The notes under the pieces are model-generated. The model was not told where the DNA came from. It did not search any database and saw nothing but the letters and a program-made list of their open reading frames with translations. From Acidiphilium rubrum (lineage in GTDB: Bacteria > Pseudomonadota > Alphaproteobacteria > Acetobacterales > Acetobacteraceae): 55,355 nt of DNA. The DNA is taken from NCBI RefSeq assembly GCF_900156265.1, contig NZ_FTNE01000026.1, positions 1 through 55,355 on the forward strand, in the 5' to 3' direction. The position numbers and the translations under genes were made by a program. Numbering within the stretch: the first letter of the stretch is position 1; each line of letters begins with the position of its first letter. Positions 28,063-36,390 of this stretch are shown here, in pieces.

Positions 28063-29385
28063 ATGAAAGCATTTTCCTTGACCCTTTTTACCGACCTCGG
28101 CCTCGCCGAGCCCGTCATTCGCGCCGTCACGGCCGAATCCTACACCACCCCGACCCCGATCCAGGCCCAATCGATCCCGATCATTCTGGAAGGCCACGAC
28201 CTCGTCGGCATCGCCCAGACCGGCACCGGCAAGACCGCCGCTTTTGTGCTGCCGATCCTGCACCGCCTGGTCGAGCAACGCACCAACCCCGGCGCGCGCG
28301 GTTGCCGTACCCTGATCCTCGCCCCCACCCGTGAACTGGCCACCCAGATCGCGGATGCCGCACGCGTCTACGGCAAATTCATCCGCCCGAGCGTCGCCGT
28401 CGTGATCGGCGGTGCCAAGCCCGGCCCGCAGGCCCGCCAGATGATGCCCGGCGTCGATCTGCTGGTCGCCACCCCCGGCCGCCTGCTCGACCATGTCTCC
28501 ACCGGCGCCATCCGCCTCGATGGCACCGAAATGATCGTGCTCGATGAGGCCGACCAGATGCTCGACCTCGGCTTCATGCCCGCGATCCGCAAAATCATGT
28601 CGATGCTGCCGTCCCGCCGCCAGGCGGTGATGTTCAGCGCCACCATGCCCAAGCCGATCCGCGCACTCGCCGCCGAATTCCTGCGCAACCCCCGCGAGGT
28701 CTCGGTCAGCGTCGAATCCAAGCCGATCGACCGGATCGACCAACGGGTCATGCTGCTGTCCGGCGAAGCCAAAAAAGACGCGCTGGTCACCCTGATGAAG
28801 GAACCTGGTGTCGAACGCGCCATCGTGTTCACCCGCACCAAGCACGGCGCCGACAAGGTCTGCCGCCATCTCGAAGCGGCGAATATCGGCGCCTCCGCGA
28901 TCCACGGCAACAAGAGCCAGAGCCAGCGCGAACGCGCGCTCGATCAGTTCCGCCAGGGCCGCATCAAGGTTCTGGTCGCGACCGACATCGCCGCCCGCGG
29001 CATCGATGTCGATGGCATCTCCCATGTGGTGAATTTCGAACTGCCGAACATTCCGGAATCCTACGTCCACCGCATCGGCCGTACCGCCCGCGCCGGCACC
29101 GATGGCATCGCGGTGTCCTTCGTCGAACCCGCCGAGCTTACCTATCTGCGCGACATCGAACGCCTGATCGGCAAGCAGCTGATCCCCGGCGGCGCCGTGC
29201 CCGCCCGCGGCGTGGTCCCGCCGCACCTCAACCGCGCCAACAACCAAGGCCGCAACGGCGGTGGTGGCCAGAATCGTAGCGGCGGCGCACCGAAGACCGG
29301 CCACAGCCGGCCGCAGCAGCGCTCGCACGCCGCACCAGCCCGCGGCCGCAGCGAAGGCAACCGCAGCGCCAGCCGCACCGGCTGA
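28063..29385 (+). CDS. DEAD-box RNA helicase (RhlE-like)
   Basis: This 440-residue ATP-dependent RNA helicase acts in ribosome assembly or RNA decay. Motifs in order are the Q motif (PTPIQAQSIP), AQTGTGKT (I), PTRELA (Ia), TPGRLLD (Ib), DEAD (II), SAT (III), ATDIAARGID (V) and HRIGRTARAG (VI). The C-terminal 60 residues are basic and rich in Gly, Asn, Arg and Ser (QGRNGGGGQNRSGG), a typical RNA-binding tail of RhlE-type proteins. I chose the ATG at 28063 (MKAFSLTLF); a start ten codons upstream is possible. Confidence 0.92.
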   Translation: MKAFSLTLFTDLGLAEPVIRAVTAESYTTPTPIQAQSIPIILEGHDLVGIAQTGTGKTAAFVLPILHRLVEQRTNPGARGCRTLILAPTRELATQIADAARVYGKFIRPSVAVVIGGAKPGPQARQMMPGVDLLVATPGRLLDHVSTGAIRLDGTEMIVLDEADQMLDLGFMPAIRKIMSMLPSRRQAVMFSATMPKPIRALAAEFLRNPREVSVSVESKPIDRIDQRVMLLSGEAKKDALVTLMKEPGVERAIVFTRTKHGADKVCRHLEAANIGASAIHGNKSQSQRERALDQFRQGRIKVLVATDIAARGIDVDGISHVVNFELPNIPESYVHRIGRTARAGTDGIAVSFVEPAELTYLRDIERLIGKQLIPGGAVPARGVVPPHLNRANNQGRNGGGGQNRSGGAPKTGHSRPQQRSHAAPARGRSEGNRSASRTG

Positions 29386-29422
29386 TCCGCAGCGCTACCA
29401 AACCGACCGACTTGCGAAGCGC

Positions 29423-29448
29423 ACGGCCAGGGGTTCACCCCTGGCCGT
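29423..29448. terminator. hairpin after the helicase gene
   Basis: A perfect inverted repeat ACGGCCAGGGGT / ACCCCTGGCCGT lies 38 bp after the helicase stop. No T-run follows, so it may act as a processing or Rho-assisted end rather than a full intrinsic terminator. Confidence 0.5.
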
Positions 29449-29598
29449 ACTGCATCGCGCCAGCCACGCTTGACATCGCACCCCGCGCATGGTGCGAGAG
29501 TTCAAGGCAAGCGGCGTCCTCGTGGCATTTATGTCGCTTGCGATGGGGCTGGCCAACATAATATTCGATTGCATGCGCTGCACGAAGGGATGGAACTG

Positions 29599-30738
29599 AT
29601 GCGTCTAGCGGTATTGAAAGAGCGCCTGCCGGGGGAAACCCGCGTCGCCGCGGTGCCCGATTCGGTCAAGAAACTCACGGCCCTGGGCATCCAGGTCGTC
29701 ATCGAGGCTGGAGCCGGTGAATCCGCCGCCATCTCCGATGCCGCGCTGCGCGATGCTGGCGCCGAAATTGTCGCCGATGCCGCAACCGCCCTCGCGGGTG
29801 CCGGCGTCGTCCTCACCGTCCAGGCGCCCGACGACGCCACCCTCGCGATGATCCCGCGCGGCGCCCTGCTGATCGGCACGCTCGGTGCGGCCGGCAATCC
29901 GTCCCTGGCGCAAACCTACGCCGCCGCCGGCATCGATGCCTGCTCGATGGAACTACTCCCCCGCATCACCCGCGCCCAGTCGATGGACGTGCTCTCCTCC
30001 CAGGCCAACCTCGCCGGCTACCGCGCCGTGATCGAGGGTGCGGAGGCCTTCCCGCGCGGCTTCGCCATGATGATGACGGCCGCCGGCACCGTGCCGCCAG
30101 CCCGCGTCTTCGTGGTCGGCGCCGGCGTCGCCGGCCTCCAGGCCATCGCCACCGCCCGCCGCCTTGGCGCCATCGTCTCGGCCACCGATGTCCGGCCCGC
30201 CGCCAAGGAAGAGATCAAATCCCTCGGTGCGACCTTCATCGGCGTCGAAGACGAGGAAAGCAAAGCCCAGACCGGCGCCTATGCCAAGGAAATGAGCGCC
30301 GAGTTCCGCGCCAAACAAGCCGCCCTGATCGCCGAAACCGTCGCGAAAAACGACATCGTCATCTGCACCGCCCTGGTCATGGGCCGCAAAGCCCCGATCA
30401 TCGTGACCTCGGAAGCCGTCGCCGCCATGCGCATGGGCAGCGTCATCGTCGATATCGCGGCGGACGCCGGCGGCAATTGCGGCGCCACCGTGCCCGGCGA
30501 ACGCATCGTCACCGATAACGGCGTGGTCGTGCTCGGCTATCGCAATTGGCCCGCCCGCATCGGCGTCGCCGCCAGCACGCTCTACGCCCGCAACCTGCTC
30601 ACCTTCCTGACCAATTTCTGGGACAAGGACAGCAAAACCCCGAAACTCCCGCCCGAGGACGACATCGTCAAAGGCGTGCTGCTGACCCGGGGCGGTGCCA
30701 TCGTTCACCCGAATTTTGTGCAGCAGGCGGCAGCATAA
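29599..30738 (+). CDS. pntAA: NAD(P) transhydrogenase alpha-1 subunit
   Basis: This 379-residue soluble domain I of the proton-translocating transhydrogenase binds NAD(H). Together with PntAB and PntB it uses the proton gradient to make NADPH from NADH. Key parts are LKERLPGETRVAAVP at the start, the mobile-loop region with AQSMDVLSSQANLAGYRAV, and the Rossmann motif VVGAGVAGLQAIATARRLGA (about 168-187) followed by TDVRP. GAAGGGA precedes the ATG at 29599. The split alpha subunit is typical of alphaproteobacteria. It is separated from pntAB by an inserted hairpin repeat. Confidence 0.95.
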   Translation: MRLAVLKERLPGETRVAAVPDSVKKLTALGIQVVIEAGAGESAAISDAALRDAGAEIVADAATALAGAGVVLTVQAPDDATLAMIPRGALLIGTLGAAGNPSLAQTYAAAGIDACSMELLPRITRAQSMDVLSSQANLAGYRAVIEGAEAFPRGFAMMMTAAGTVPPARVFVVGAGVAGLQAIATARRLGAIVSATDVRPAAKEEIKSLGATFIGVEDEESKAQTGAYAKEMSAEFRAKQAALIAETVAKNDIVICTALVMGRKAPIIVTSEAVAAMRMGSVIVDIAADAGGNCGATVPGERIVTDNGVVVLGYRNWPARIGVAASTLYARNLLTFLTNFWDKDSKTPKLPPEDDIVKGVLLTRGGAIVHPNFVQQAAA

Positions 30739-30748
30739 GGAAGCAAGC

Positions 30749-30865
30749 ACTTCTTTTTTTGAAAAAAAAGAAGCAAAAAAACTTTATTCCATGAGACCAA
30801 GCAGGTGAAACCACCCGTGACCCAGACAAACAAAAGTTTTTTGCTTCTTTTTTACAAAAAAGAAG
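30749..30865. repeat. AT-rich paired-hairpin repeat inside the pnt operon
   Basis: This full copy has the left hairpin CTTCTTTTTTTGAAAAAAAAGAAG from 30750 and the right part AAAGTTTTTTGCTTC...AAAAAAGAAG up to 30865. It fills the 150-bp gap between pntAA and pntAB. Confidence 0.85.
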
Positions 30866-30890
30866 TCTTCCCTTCCCTTAGGAGCCCCGA

Positions 30891-31286
30891 ATGACCCCCG
30901 CCGAACTCGCAGGCCAGGCCGCCGCCCTCGCCCATAAAGCGTCCATCCTCGCGCAGAACGCCGCCGGCTTCGCCGCACAGGAAGCCGCGCGCGGCCCCCA
31001 CGGCGCCCCGCTGATCGACCTGTTCGCCGTCTTCGTGATGGCGGTGTTCGTCGGCTATTACGTGATCTGGAGCGTCACCCCCGCGCTCCACTCGCCGCTG
31101 ATGGCCGTCACCAACGCCATCTCCTCGGTCATCATCGTCGGCGCCATGCTCGCCGCCGGCCTCCACGGCGATTTCGCGGCCCATGCCTTCGGCTTCCTCG
31201 CCATCATGCTGGTGTCGGTGAATATTTTCGGCGGCTTCATGGTCACCGCGCGCATGTTGTCGATGTTCCGTAAAAAGACCAAGTAA
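30891..31286 (+). CDS. pntAB: NAD(P) transhydrogenase alpha-2 subunit
   Basis: This 131-residue membrane subunit supplies the first three or four transmembrane helices of domain II, which conducts protons. [40 protein letters not shown] is the characteristic region (split here at residues 42-82); the segment from ALHSPLM to NAISS is strongly conserved. AGGAG lies six bases before the ATG. pntB follows after 14 bp. Confidence 0.94.
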   Translation: MTPAELAGQAAALAHKASILAQNAAGFAAQEAARGPHGAPLIDLFAVFVMAVFVGYYVIWSVTPALHSPLMAVTNAISSVIIVGAMLAAGLHGDFAAHAFGFLAIMLVSVNIFGGFMVTARMLSMFRKKTK

Positions 31287-31300
31287 GGGCGCCCAGAATC

Positions 31301-32716
31301 ATGAATTACGCATCCGATCCGGGCATCACGCTCGCCTACATCGTCTCGGCCGTCCTGTTCATCCTCGCGCTGCGCGGATTGTCGAGCCCCGTCACCTCCC
31401 GCCGCGGCAACCAGCTCGGTATGGCCGGCATGGTCATCGCCATCCTGGCCACCCTCGCCCATCCCGGCATGATGCTCGGCGGCGTCGGGCTGATCATCGT
31501 CGCCGTCGCCATCGGCGGCACGGTGGGCGCGGTCGTCGCCAAACGCATCCAGATGACGGCGTTGCCCCAACTCGTCGCCGCCTTCCACTCCCTGGTCGGC
31601 CTCGCCGCCGTGTTCGTCGCCGCCGCCGCACTCAATGCGCCACAAAGCTTCGGCATCGGCACCCCCGGCCACCTCCGCCTCGAAAGCCTGATCGAAATGT
31701 CGATCGGCCTCGCCATCGGCGCCGTTACCTTCACCGGCTCGATCATCGCCTTCGCCAAACTCCAGGCCCTGATGAAAGGCACGCCGATCACCTTCAAGGG
31801 CCAGCACTACCTCAACCTTGCGATCGGCATCCTGATCCTGGTCCTGGTCATCGCCTTCGTCGCCTCCGGCGGCTCTCAGACCCTGTTCTGGCTGATCGCC
31901 CTCGCCGCCCTCGCGCTGGGCTTCCTACTGATCATCCCAATCGGCGGCGCCGACATGCCCGTCGTCGTTTCGATGCTGAACTCCTACTCCGGCTGGGCCG
32001 CCGCCGGCATCGGCTTCACCATCAGCAACTACGCCCTCATCATCACCGGCGCGCTGGTCGGCTCCTCGGGTGCCATCCTGTCCTACATCATGTGCAAAGG
32101 CATGAACCGCTCGATCATCAACGTCCTGCTCGGCGGCTTCGGCACCGATTCAGGTGCTGGCGGCCCCGCCGCCACCATGGGTGACAAAACCGTCAAATCC
32201 GGCTCCGCCGAAGACGCCGCCTTCATCATGTCCAACGCCTCGAAAGTCATCATCGTCCCCGGCTACGGCATGGCCGTCGCCCAGGCCCAGCACGCCGTCC
32301 GCGAAATGGCCGACCTGCTCAAGGCCGAAGGCGTCGAAGTCAAATACGCCATCCACCCCGTCGCCGGCCGCATGCCCGGCCACATGAACGTCCTCCTCGC
32401 CGAAGCCAACGTCCCCTACGATGAAGTCTTCGAACTCGAAACCATCAACAACGAATTCTCCACCGCCGACGTCGTCTACGTCATCGGCGCCAACGACGTC
32501 ACCAACCCCGCCGCCAAAACCAATTCGGCCTCGCCGATCTATGGCATGCCCATCCTGGAAGTCGACAAAGCCAAAACCGTCCTCTTCGTAAAACGCAGCA
32601 TGGCCTCAGGCTACGCCGGCGTGGATAACGAGTTGTTCTTCCGCGACAACACGATGATGCTGTTTGGTGATGCGAAGAAAATGACCGAAGAAATTGCCCA
32701 ATCGCTCGGGAAGTAA
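31301..32716 (+). CDS. pntB: NAD(P) transhydrogenase beta subunit
   Basis: This 471-residue protein has about nine N-terminal transmembrane helices (domain II), which form the proton channel with PntAB, and a C-terminal NADP(H)-binding domain III. Domain III shows [47 protein letters not shown] and [11 protein letters not shown], all standard. Length is normal. It completes the pntAA-pntAB-pntB operon and is followed by half of a GC-rich repeat. Confidence 0.96.
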   Translation: MNYASDPGITLAYIVSAVLFILALRGLSSPVTSRRGNQLGMAGMVIAILATLAHPGMMLGGVGLIIVAVAIGGTVGAVVAKRIQMTALPQLVAAFHSLVGLAAVFVAAAALNAPQSFGIGTPGHLRLESLIEMSIGLAIGAVTFTGSIIAFAKLQALMKGTPITFKGQHYLNLAIGILILVLVIAFVASGGSQTLFWLIALAALALGFLLIIPIGGADMPVVVSMLNSYSGWAAAGIGFTISNYALIITGALVGSSGAILSYIMCKGMNRSIINVLLGGFGTDSGAGGPAATMGDKTVKSGSAEDAAFIMSNASKVIIVPGYGMAVAQAQHAVREMADLLKAEGVEVKYAIHPVAGRMPGHMNVLLAEANVPYDEVFELETINNEFSTADVVYVIGANDVTNPAAKTNSASPIYGMPILEVDKAKTVLFVKRSMASGYAGVDNELFFRDNTMMLFGDAKKMTEEIAQSLGK

Positions 32717-32787
32717 GGCAAGCAAGGCGAGGGGCTCTGCCCCTCGACCCCGCCAAAGGCGGAGCCTTTGGAATCCGCAATTTTCGG
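32717..32787. repeat. GC-rich repeat, half copy
   Basis: AGGCAAGCAAGGCGAGGGGC, then GAGGGGCTCTGCCCCTC and AAAGGCGGAGCCTTT hairpins, then GGAATCC follow the pntB stop directly. It is the left half of the element at 13261 and 49072, and probably the pnt operon terminator. Confidence 0.8.
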
Positions 32788-32842
32788 ATCTCCGAAAGTC
32801 GGCGCTTCGCACAGTCGATGGTAGCATTAAAAGTGATTATAT

Positions 32843-33877
32843 TTATTCAGTCTGAACTTGCCCTGGAGATTCCGGCAAGATGCATTTCGCAACTGATCTA
32901 GATATTTTATAATTTTCATCTTCTGACAAACCAAGCCATTCTGAAATGTTATTTAGGCCCTGAAATTTTTCTACCATGAAATTTTCAATTTCTGGAAATT
33001 TTGCCTCGATTATGATATTTTTCAGTCCGGTTGATCTATCGTGTATTACTCTTTCTAAATTACAAAGCGAAGCAAAGAAAACCTTCAGGGTGAAATTTGG
33101 CTCATTAGTGCGGACAAAAAAGAAAAATTCCGGTAAGAGTGGAACAACGGCAGATATATATTTTCGGAACTGTTCAATTTCATATAACTCTCTGCTATCT
33201 TCATCATATCCGTGGAATCCGATTTCAATACGCCCCAAACAGTGATAAGCAAGCTCCTTAGTTGCTTTAAGTCGTTTAAAGAATTCTGGAATTTGATCTA
33301 TATTTAAGTTTTCAATATCACTCCTGTCAATTATTAGATAAATATAGTCAGAATTGATAATGAGATGATTTTCATTCCAATATTCGTCTAATAAATTAAG
33401 TCCATTAGATATCGGTGGAAGTATAGTTTTTATTGTTTCTTTTGCATGACCGAAATTGTTTTCGAAGTCAATCGTTAATGTCCAGCTTAGCCCCGCTTTC
33501 TGAGTCTTATTAGGTTCAAATACGGACCAAAATGATTTTTGGCTATCGGGATTACAGATTATGATAAAAACTGGACATGGATAATTAAATATATAATTGA
33601 AATGTTTTTCTTCACCGCGATATATGTAGCCCCATCTATTTTTACTTTTAAAAAAAGATTTGCCATATTTTATCTGTACTGCAAAAATCTGTCCTGTTAG
33701 GAACCCGTCATCAGAAACAACTTCCACGTGGCCGTCGATGCCGAAATCCGTTTCCTGATGGTTTCTTCGAAAAATCCAGCCAAAACTATTAATAATTTGT
33801 GAGACGATTTGAACACCCGTCTCTCCCATTCGGGCCGAAGCAGTAAGTTGCGGAAATCCTGAACTCACGCACAACAC
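32843..33877 (-). CDS. DUF4365 (PD-(D/E)XK-like) protein in AT-rich DNA
   Basis: This protein of about 344 residues has an N-terminal DUF4365 domain. The region GETGVQIVSQIINSFGWIF is followed by DFGIDGHVEV and the AVQIKYGKSFF strand. D...(E)xQ-x-K arranged this way matches a restriction-endonuclease-like active site (acidic residue, then QIK). The C-terminal two thirds are not recognised. The gene is far richer in A/T than everything around it, with many AAA, ATT and TTT codons, so it was acquired recently. DUF4365 proteins are frequent in defence islands, but their action is not established. Start codons are GTG at 33877 or 33868; the ATG at 33829 gives the core domain only. Confidence 0.65.
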   Translation of the reverse strand: MLCVSSGFPQLTASARMGETGVQIVSQIINSFGWIFRRNHQETDFGIDGHVEVVSDDGFLTGQIFAVQIKYGKSFFKSKNRWGYIYRGEEKHFNYIFNYPCPVFIIICNPDSQKSFWSVFEPNKTQKAGLSWTLTIDFENNFGHAKETIKTILPPISNGLNLLDEYWNENHLIINSDYIYLIIDRSDIENLNIDQIPEFFKRLKATKELAYHCLGRIEIGFHGYDEDSRELYEIEQFRKYISAVVPLLPEFFFFVRTNEPNFTLKVFFASLCNLERVIHDRSTGLKNIIIEAKFPEIENFMVEKFQGLNNISEWLGLSEDENYKISRSVAKCILPESPGQVQTE

Positions 33878-34132
33878 CTTTCAGATATAGTAAGGATGGG
33901 CAGAGCCCATGCGAAGCCCATCGCTCTACCGACGTCCCGGACCCAAACCCGCACAGAAACCGCCGCAACCCTACCCCTTATGTAACCGGCCGCCGCTCGC
34001 CCAACAATCTGCTTAGCCCCGCGTTTTATAGCGGAAGCGGCTTGAGCTTCCCCGACCTCCACCAAGCCGTTGCTTGGACCCCTTCCACTATCTAAACGGA
34101 AACGGATCGATCGGCCAGAACTGGAACCCCGG
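33878..34132. other. intergenic region
   Basis: About 255 bp separate the AT-rich DUF4365 gene from a membrane-protein gene. Short inverted repeats are visible (GGAAGC / GCTTCC near 34030-34050, and repeated GCCCAT units near 33898-33930). I see no coding sequence or RNA gene. Confidence 0.4.
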
Positions 34133-34705
34133 ATGCGCCAATTTGATTACCTGATTTCGTTCGCGGCCATCGTCCTCGCCCTCGCCATCGCCGATCTCTG
34201 CATCAGCCTCAACCGGCTGCTGCTCGCGAAGGCGACGGTAAAATGGGACTGGCTGGCCCCATTGGCGGCCCTGACCGTCTTCGTCGAAATCGTCACTCAA
34301 TGGTGGACCTGGTTCGGCGGCGCGCAAATTGCCGGCAAACTGACATTCGGAATGTTCCTGCTCGTCCTGACCGGCGCCGTCCTGTTGTTCCTGATGGCGG
34401 CGACCACGCTGCCCGACGCGATCGGAGATGCCGGCATCGATCTACGCACCTATTATGACAGCATCTCACGTCGTTTCTGGCTGCTCTATATCGGCCATCT
34501 GATCGTCGCCAACGCCGCCGTCACCTGGATCGAAATGGCGATCGAGCATGCACGATTTTCGTTCGCCGCATTCGAGGTCGCCTATTTCATCGTTCCTGCC
34601 GCCGTGGTTCTTACGGTCTCCAAAAACCGACTATTGCATACCGCCGCGTTTTGCGGACTACTCACCCTCTATTTCGGCGAAATGTATCGCCAGACGCTGG
34701 GATAG
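34133..34705 (+). CDS. hypothetical inner-membrane protein
   Basis: This 190-residue protein has about six hydrophobic helices, beginning MRQFDYLISFAAIVLALAI and ending near LTLYFGEMYRQTLG. The pattern resembles small uncharacterised integral membrane proteins of alphaproteobacteria; no catalytic motif is seen. I prefer the ATG at 34133; the frame is open for 21 codons upstream. It is followed after 11 bp by the ComB-like gene, so the two were probably cotranscribed. Confidence 0.65.
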   Translation: MRQFDYLISFAAIVLALAIADLCISLNRLLLAKATVKWDWLAPLAALTVFVEIVTQWWTWFGGAQIAGKLTFGMFLLVLTGAVLLFLMAATTLPDAIGDAGIDLRTYYDSISRRFWLLYIGHLIVANAAVTWIEMAIEHARFSFAAFEVAYFIVPAAVVLTVSKNRLLHTAAFCGLLTLYFGEMYRQTLG

Positions 34706-34716
34706 CGGACCGCTCA

Positions 34717-35395
34717 ATGGATAAGCCCCGCGTGTTCACCGAATGGGGCCACCACGGCCTCCTCGCCCTTAAACCCGATGTCGCGGTTCTCATCATCATC
34801 GATGTCCTATCCTTCTGCACCGCCGTCGATATCGCGGTCGCACGCGGCGCCACCATCATCCCGTTCCCCCATGGCGATGCAACAAGCGCCGCCGAAGCCG
34901 CAAGCCAGGCCGGCGCCCTCTGCGCCGCCCGCCGCTCACAAAGCGGCGGCTACTCGCTCTCGCCGCACAGCCTGCAAACCATTGAACCCGGCACCAAACT
35001 CCTCCTGCCACCGCCCAACGGCGCCACCATCACGCTCGCAGCCGGCACAACCCCCATTCTGGCCGGATGCCTGCGCAACGCCACCGCCACCGCCCGCGCC
35101 GCACAAACCATCGCGAACGGCGGCGCCATCGGCATCATCCCCGCCGGCGAGCGCTGGGCCGACCACACCATCCGCCCCGCCATCGAAGACTGGCTCGGCG
35201 CGGGCGCCATCATCGATGCGCTCGACCTGCCGCTCGACGCCGAATCCGAAACCGCCCGCGCCACCTTGCGCACGCTCCGACCAGGAACTCATCACCCGCG
35301 GCTACCAGGCCGACATCACCCTCGCGACCGAGCACGATTGCAGCAGCACCGCTTGCATCATGAGCGCGGCGGGTGGGTATCGGCGGTATTCGTGA
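34717..35395 (+). pseudogene. frameshifted ComB-like 2-phosphosulfolactate phosphatase
   Basis: The first about 188 codons encode a ComB-family protein (MDKPRVFTEWG, IIIDVLSFCTAVDIAVARGA, LLPPPNGATITLA, AIGIIPAGERW). At about 35275-35285 the frame breaks. The natural C-terminus (QELITRGYQADITLATE and AGGYRRYS) continues in the +1 frame to a stop at 35393-35395. The combined length of 679 nt is one base more than a multiple of three. An error in the sequence is possible. The family hydrolyses phosphosulfolactate in coenzyme M synthesis in archaea; in bacteria its role is unclear. Confidence 0.75.
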
Positions 35396-35428
35396 AACAG
35401 CCAAGCGAAGAGCCAAGTATAAAAAGGA

Positions 35429-35548
35429 CTTCTTTTTTGTAAAAAAGAAGCAAAAAACTTTTTGACTCTGGGGTACGGGCGTTTTCAACGGCACGGGCCC
35501 AAATTAACAAAGTTTTTTTTGCTTCTTTTTTGTTCACAAAAAAGAAGA
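35429..35548. repeat. AT-rich paired-hairpin repeat, full copy
   Basis: CTTCTTTTTTGTAAAAAAGAAG forms the left hairpin (35429-35450), with the GGGGTACGGGCG and GGCACGGGCCC core and a closing GCTTCTTTTTTGTTCAC-containing hairpin on the right. It lies between the ComB-like pseudogene and the ars operon and would insulate the latter. Confidence 0.85.
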
Positions 35549-35571
35549 CTCCCTCCCCGTCAAACCTTGCC

Positions 35572-35600
35572 TTGACAGCCCCGCCCCACCCCGATATTTC
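35572..35600 (+). promoter_or_regulatory. sigma-70-type promoter of the ars operon
   Basis: TTGACA (35572-35577), a 17-bp spacer and TATTTC (35595-35600) make a near-consensus promoter. The predicted start is only about 9 nt before the arsR ATG at 35616, so the mRNA leader would be very short. An ArsR operator would have to overlap this promoter; I see only a weak TTTC-N10-GAAA symmetry next to it. Confidence 0.65.
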
Positions 35601-35615
35601 CTCATTTCGATAATC

Positions 35616-35981
35616 ATGGAAACATCAAACCAACCCGACCCTCATTGGATGGTCACCGCCCTCGCCGCCCTGGCGCATGAGCACCGTCTCGCCGCCTATC
35701 GCCTGCTGGTCGAAGCCGGTCCGCCTGGCGTGGCTGCGGGGGAGATTGCCGCGCGGCTCGGCCTCGCGGCCTCGTCGCTCACTTTCCATATCCAGGCGCT
35801 GCTGCGTGCCGGGCTGGTCACCCAGCGCCGCGCCAGCCGTCACGTGATTTACGCGGCCGATTTCACCGCAATGAACGACTTCATCGGCTTTCTGGTGCAA
35901 AACTGCTGCGGCCAGGGCGCCGTTGCGTGCACCCCGTGCGCACCACCCCAAACCAATCTCAACCAGGCACAATCGGCATGA
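35616..35981 (+). CDS. arsR: ArsR-family arsenic-responsive repressor
   Basis: This 121-residue winged-helix repressor should leave the ars promoter when As(III) or Sb(III) binds. The HTH covers about residues 40-80 (AGEIAARLGLAASSLTFHIQALLRAGLV). The metal site is not the CxC of E. coli ArsR in the DNA-recognition helix. A C-terminal cluster C97-C98 (QNCCGQG) with C105 and C108 is present instead, which resembles the site described for Acidithiobacillus ferrooxidans ArsR. The stop overlaps the arsC start (ATGA). Confidence 0.93.
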   Translation: METSNQPDPHWMVTALAALAHEHRLAAYRLLVEAGPPGVAAGEIAARLGLAASSLTFHIQALLRAGLVTQRRASRHVIYAADFTAMNDFIGFLVQNCCGQGAVACTPCAPPQTNLNQAQSA

Positions 35982-36328
35982 ACATCACCATCTATCACAA
36001 CCCGACCTGCGGCACTTCGCGCAACGTGCTCGATTTGATCCGCGCGGCCGGGATCGAGCCGACCATCATCGAATATCTGAAAACCCCACCCAGCCGCGCG
36101 GAACTGACTGGCCTGATCGCCCGCATGGGCATTCCGGTCCGCGCCCTGCTGCGCGAAAAGGGCACGCCTTACGCCCAACTCGGCCTCGATGATGAATCCC
36201 TGACCGACGATGCAATGCTCGACGCGATGATGGCACACCCCATCCTGATCAACCGCCCCATCGTGGTCACGGCCGAAACCGTAAAACTCTGCCGCCCCTC
36301 CGAAACAGTAAAACCCCTCCTAACCTAA
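35978..36328 (+). CDS. arsC: glutaredoxin-type arsenate reductase
   Basis: This 116-residue ArsC reduces arsenate to arsenite with glutathione and glutaredoxin. The catalytic Cys lies in IYHNPTCGTSRN near the N-terminus. The arsenate-binding Arg residues known from the E. coli enzyme are present in HPILINRPIVV and LCRPSE, and one more is in the middle region. Translation is coupled to arsR by the ATGA overlap. A hairpin half-repeat follows before arsB. Confidence 0.94.
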   Translation: MNITIYHNPTCGTSRNVLDLIRAAGIEPTIIEYLKTPPSRAELTGLIARMGIPVRALLREKGTPYAQLGLDDESLTDDAMLDAMMAHPILINRPIVVTAETVKLCRPSETVKPLLT

Positions 36329-36331
36329 ACC

Positions 36332-36369
36332 AATAAAAGTTCTTTGCTTCTTTCTTGCAAGAAAGAAGC
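36332..36369. repeat. AT-rich hairpin repeat, half copy in the ars operon
   Basis: AAAAGTTCTTTG is followed by the hairpin CTTCTTTCTTGCAAGAAAGAAG (36348-36369), between arsC and arsB. It could lower expression of the downstream genes. Confidence 0.75.
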
Positions 36370-36390
36370 CTTCTTTACTTCAGGTTCCCC

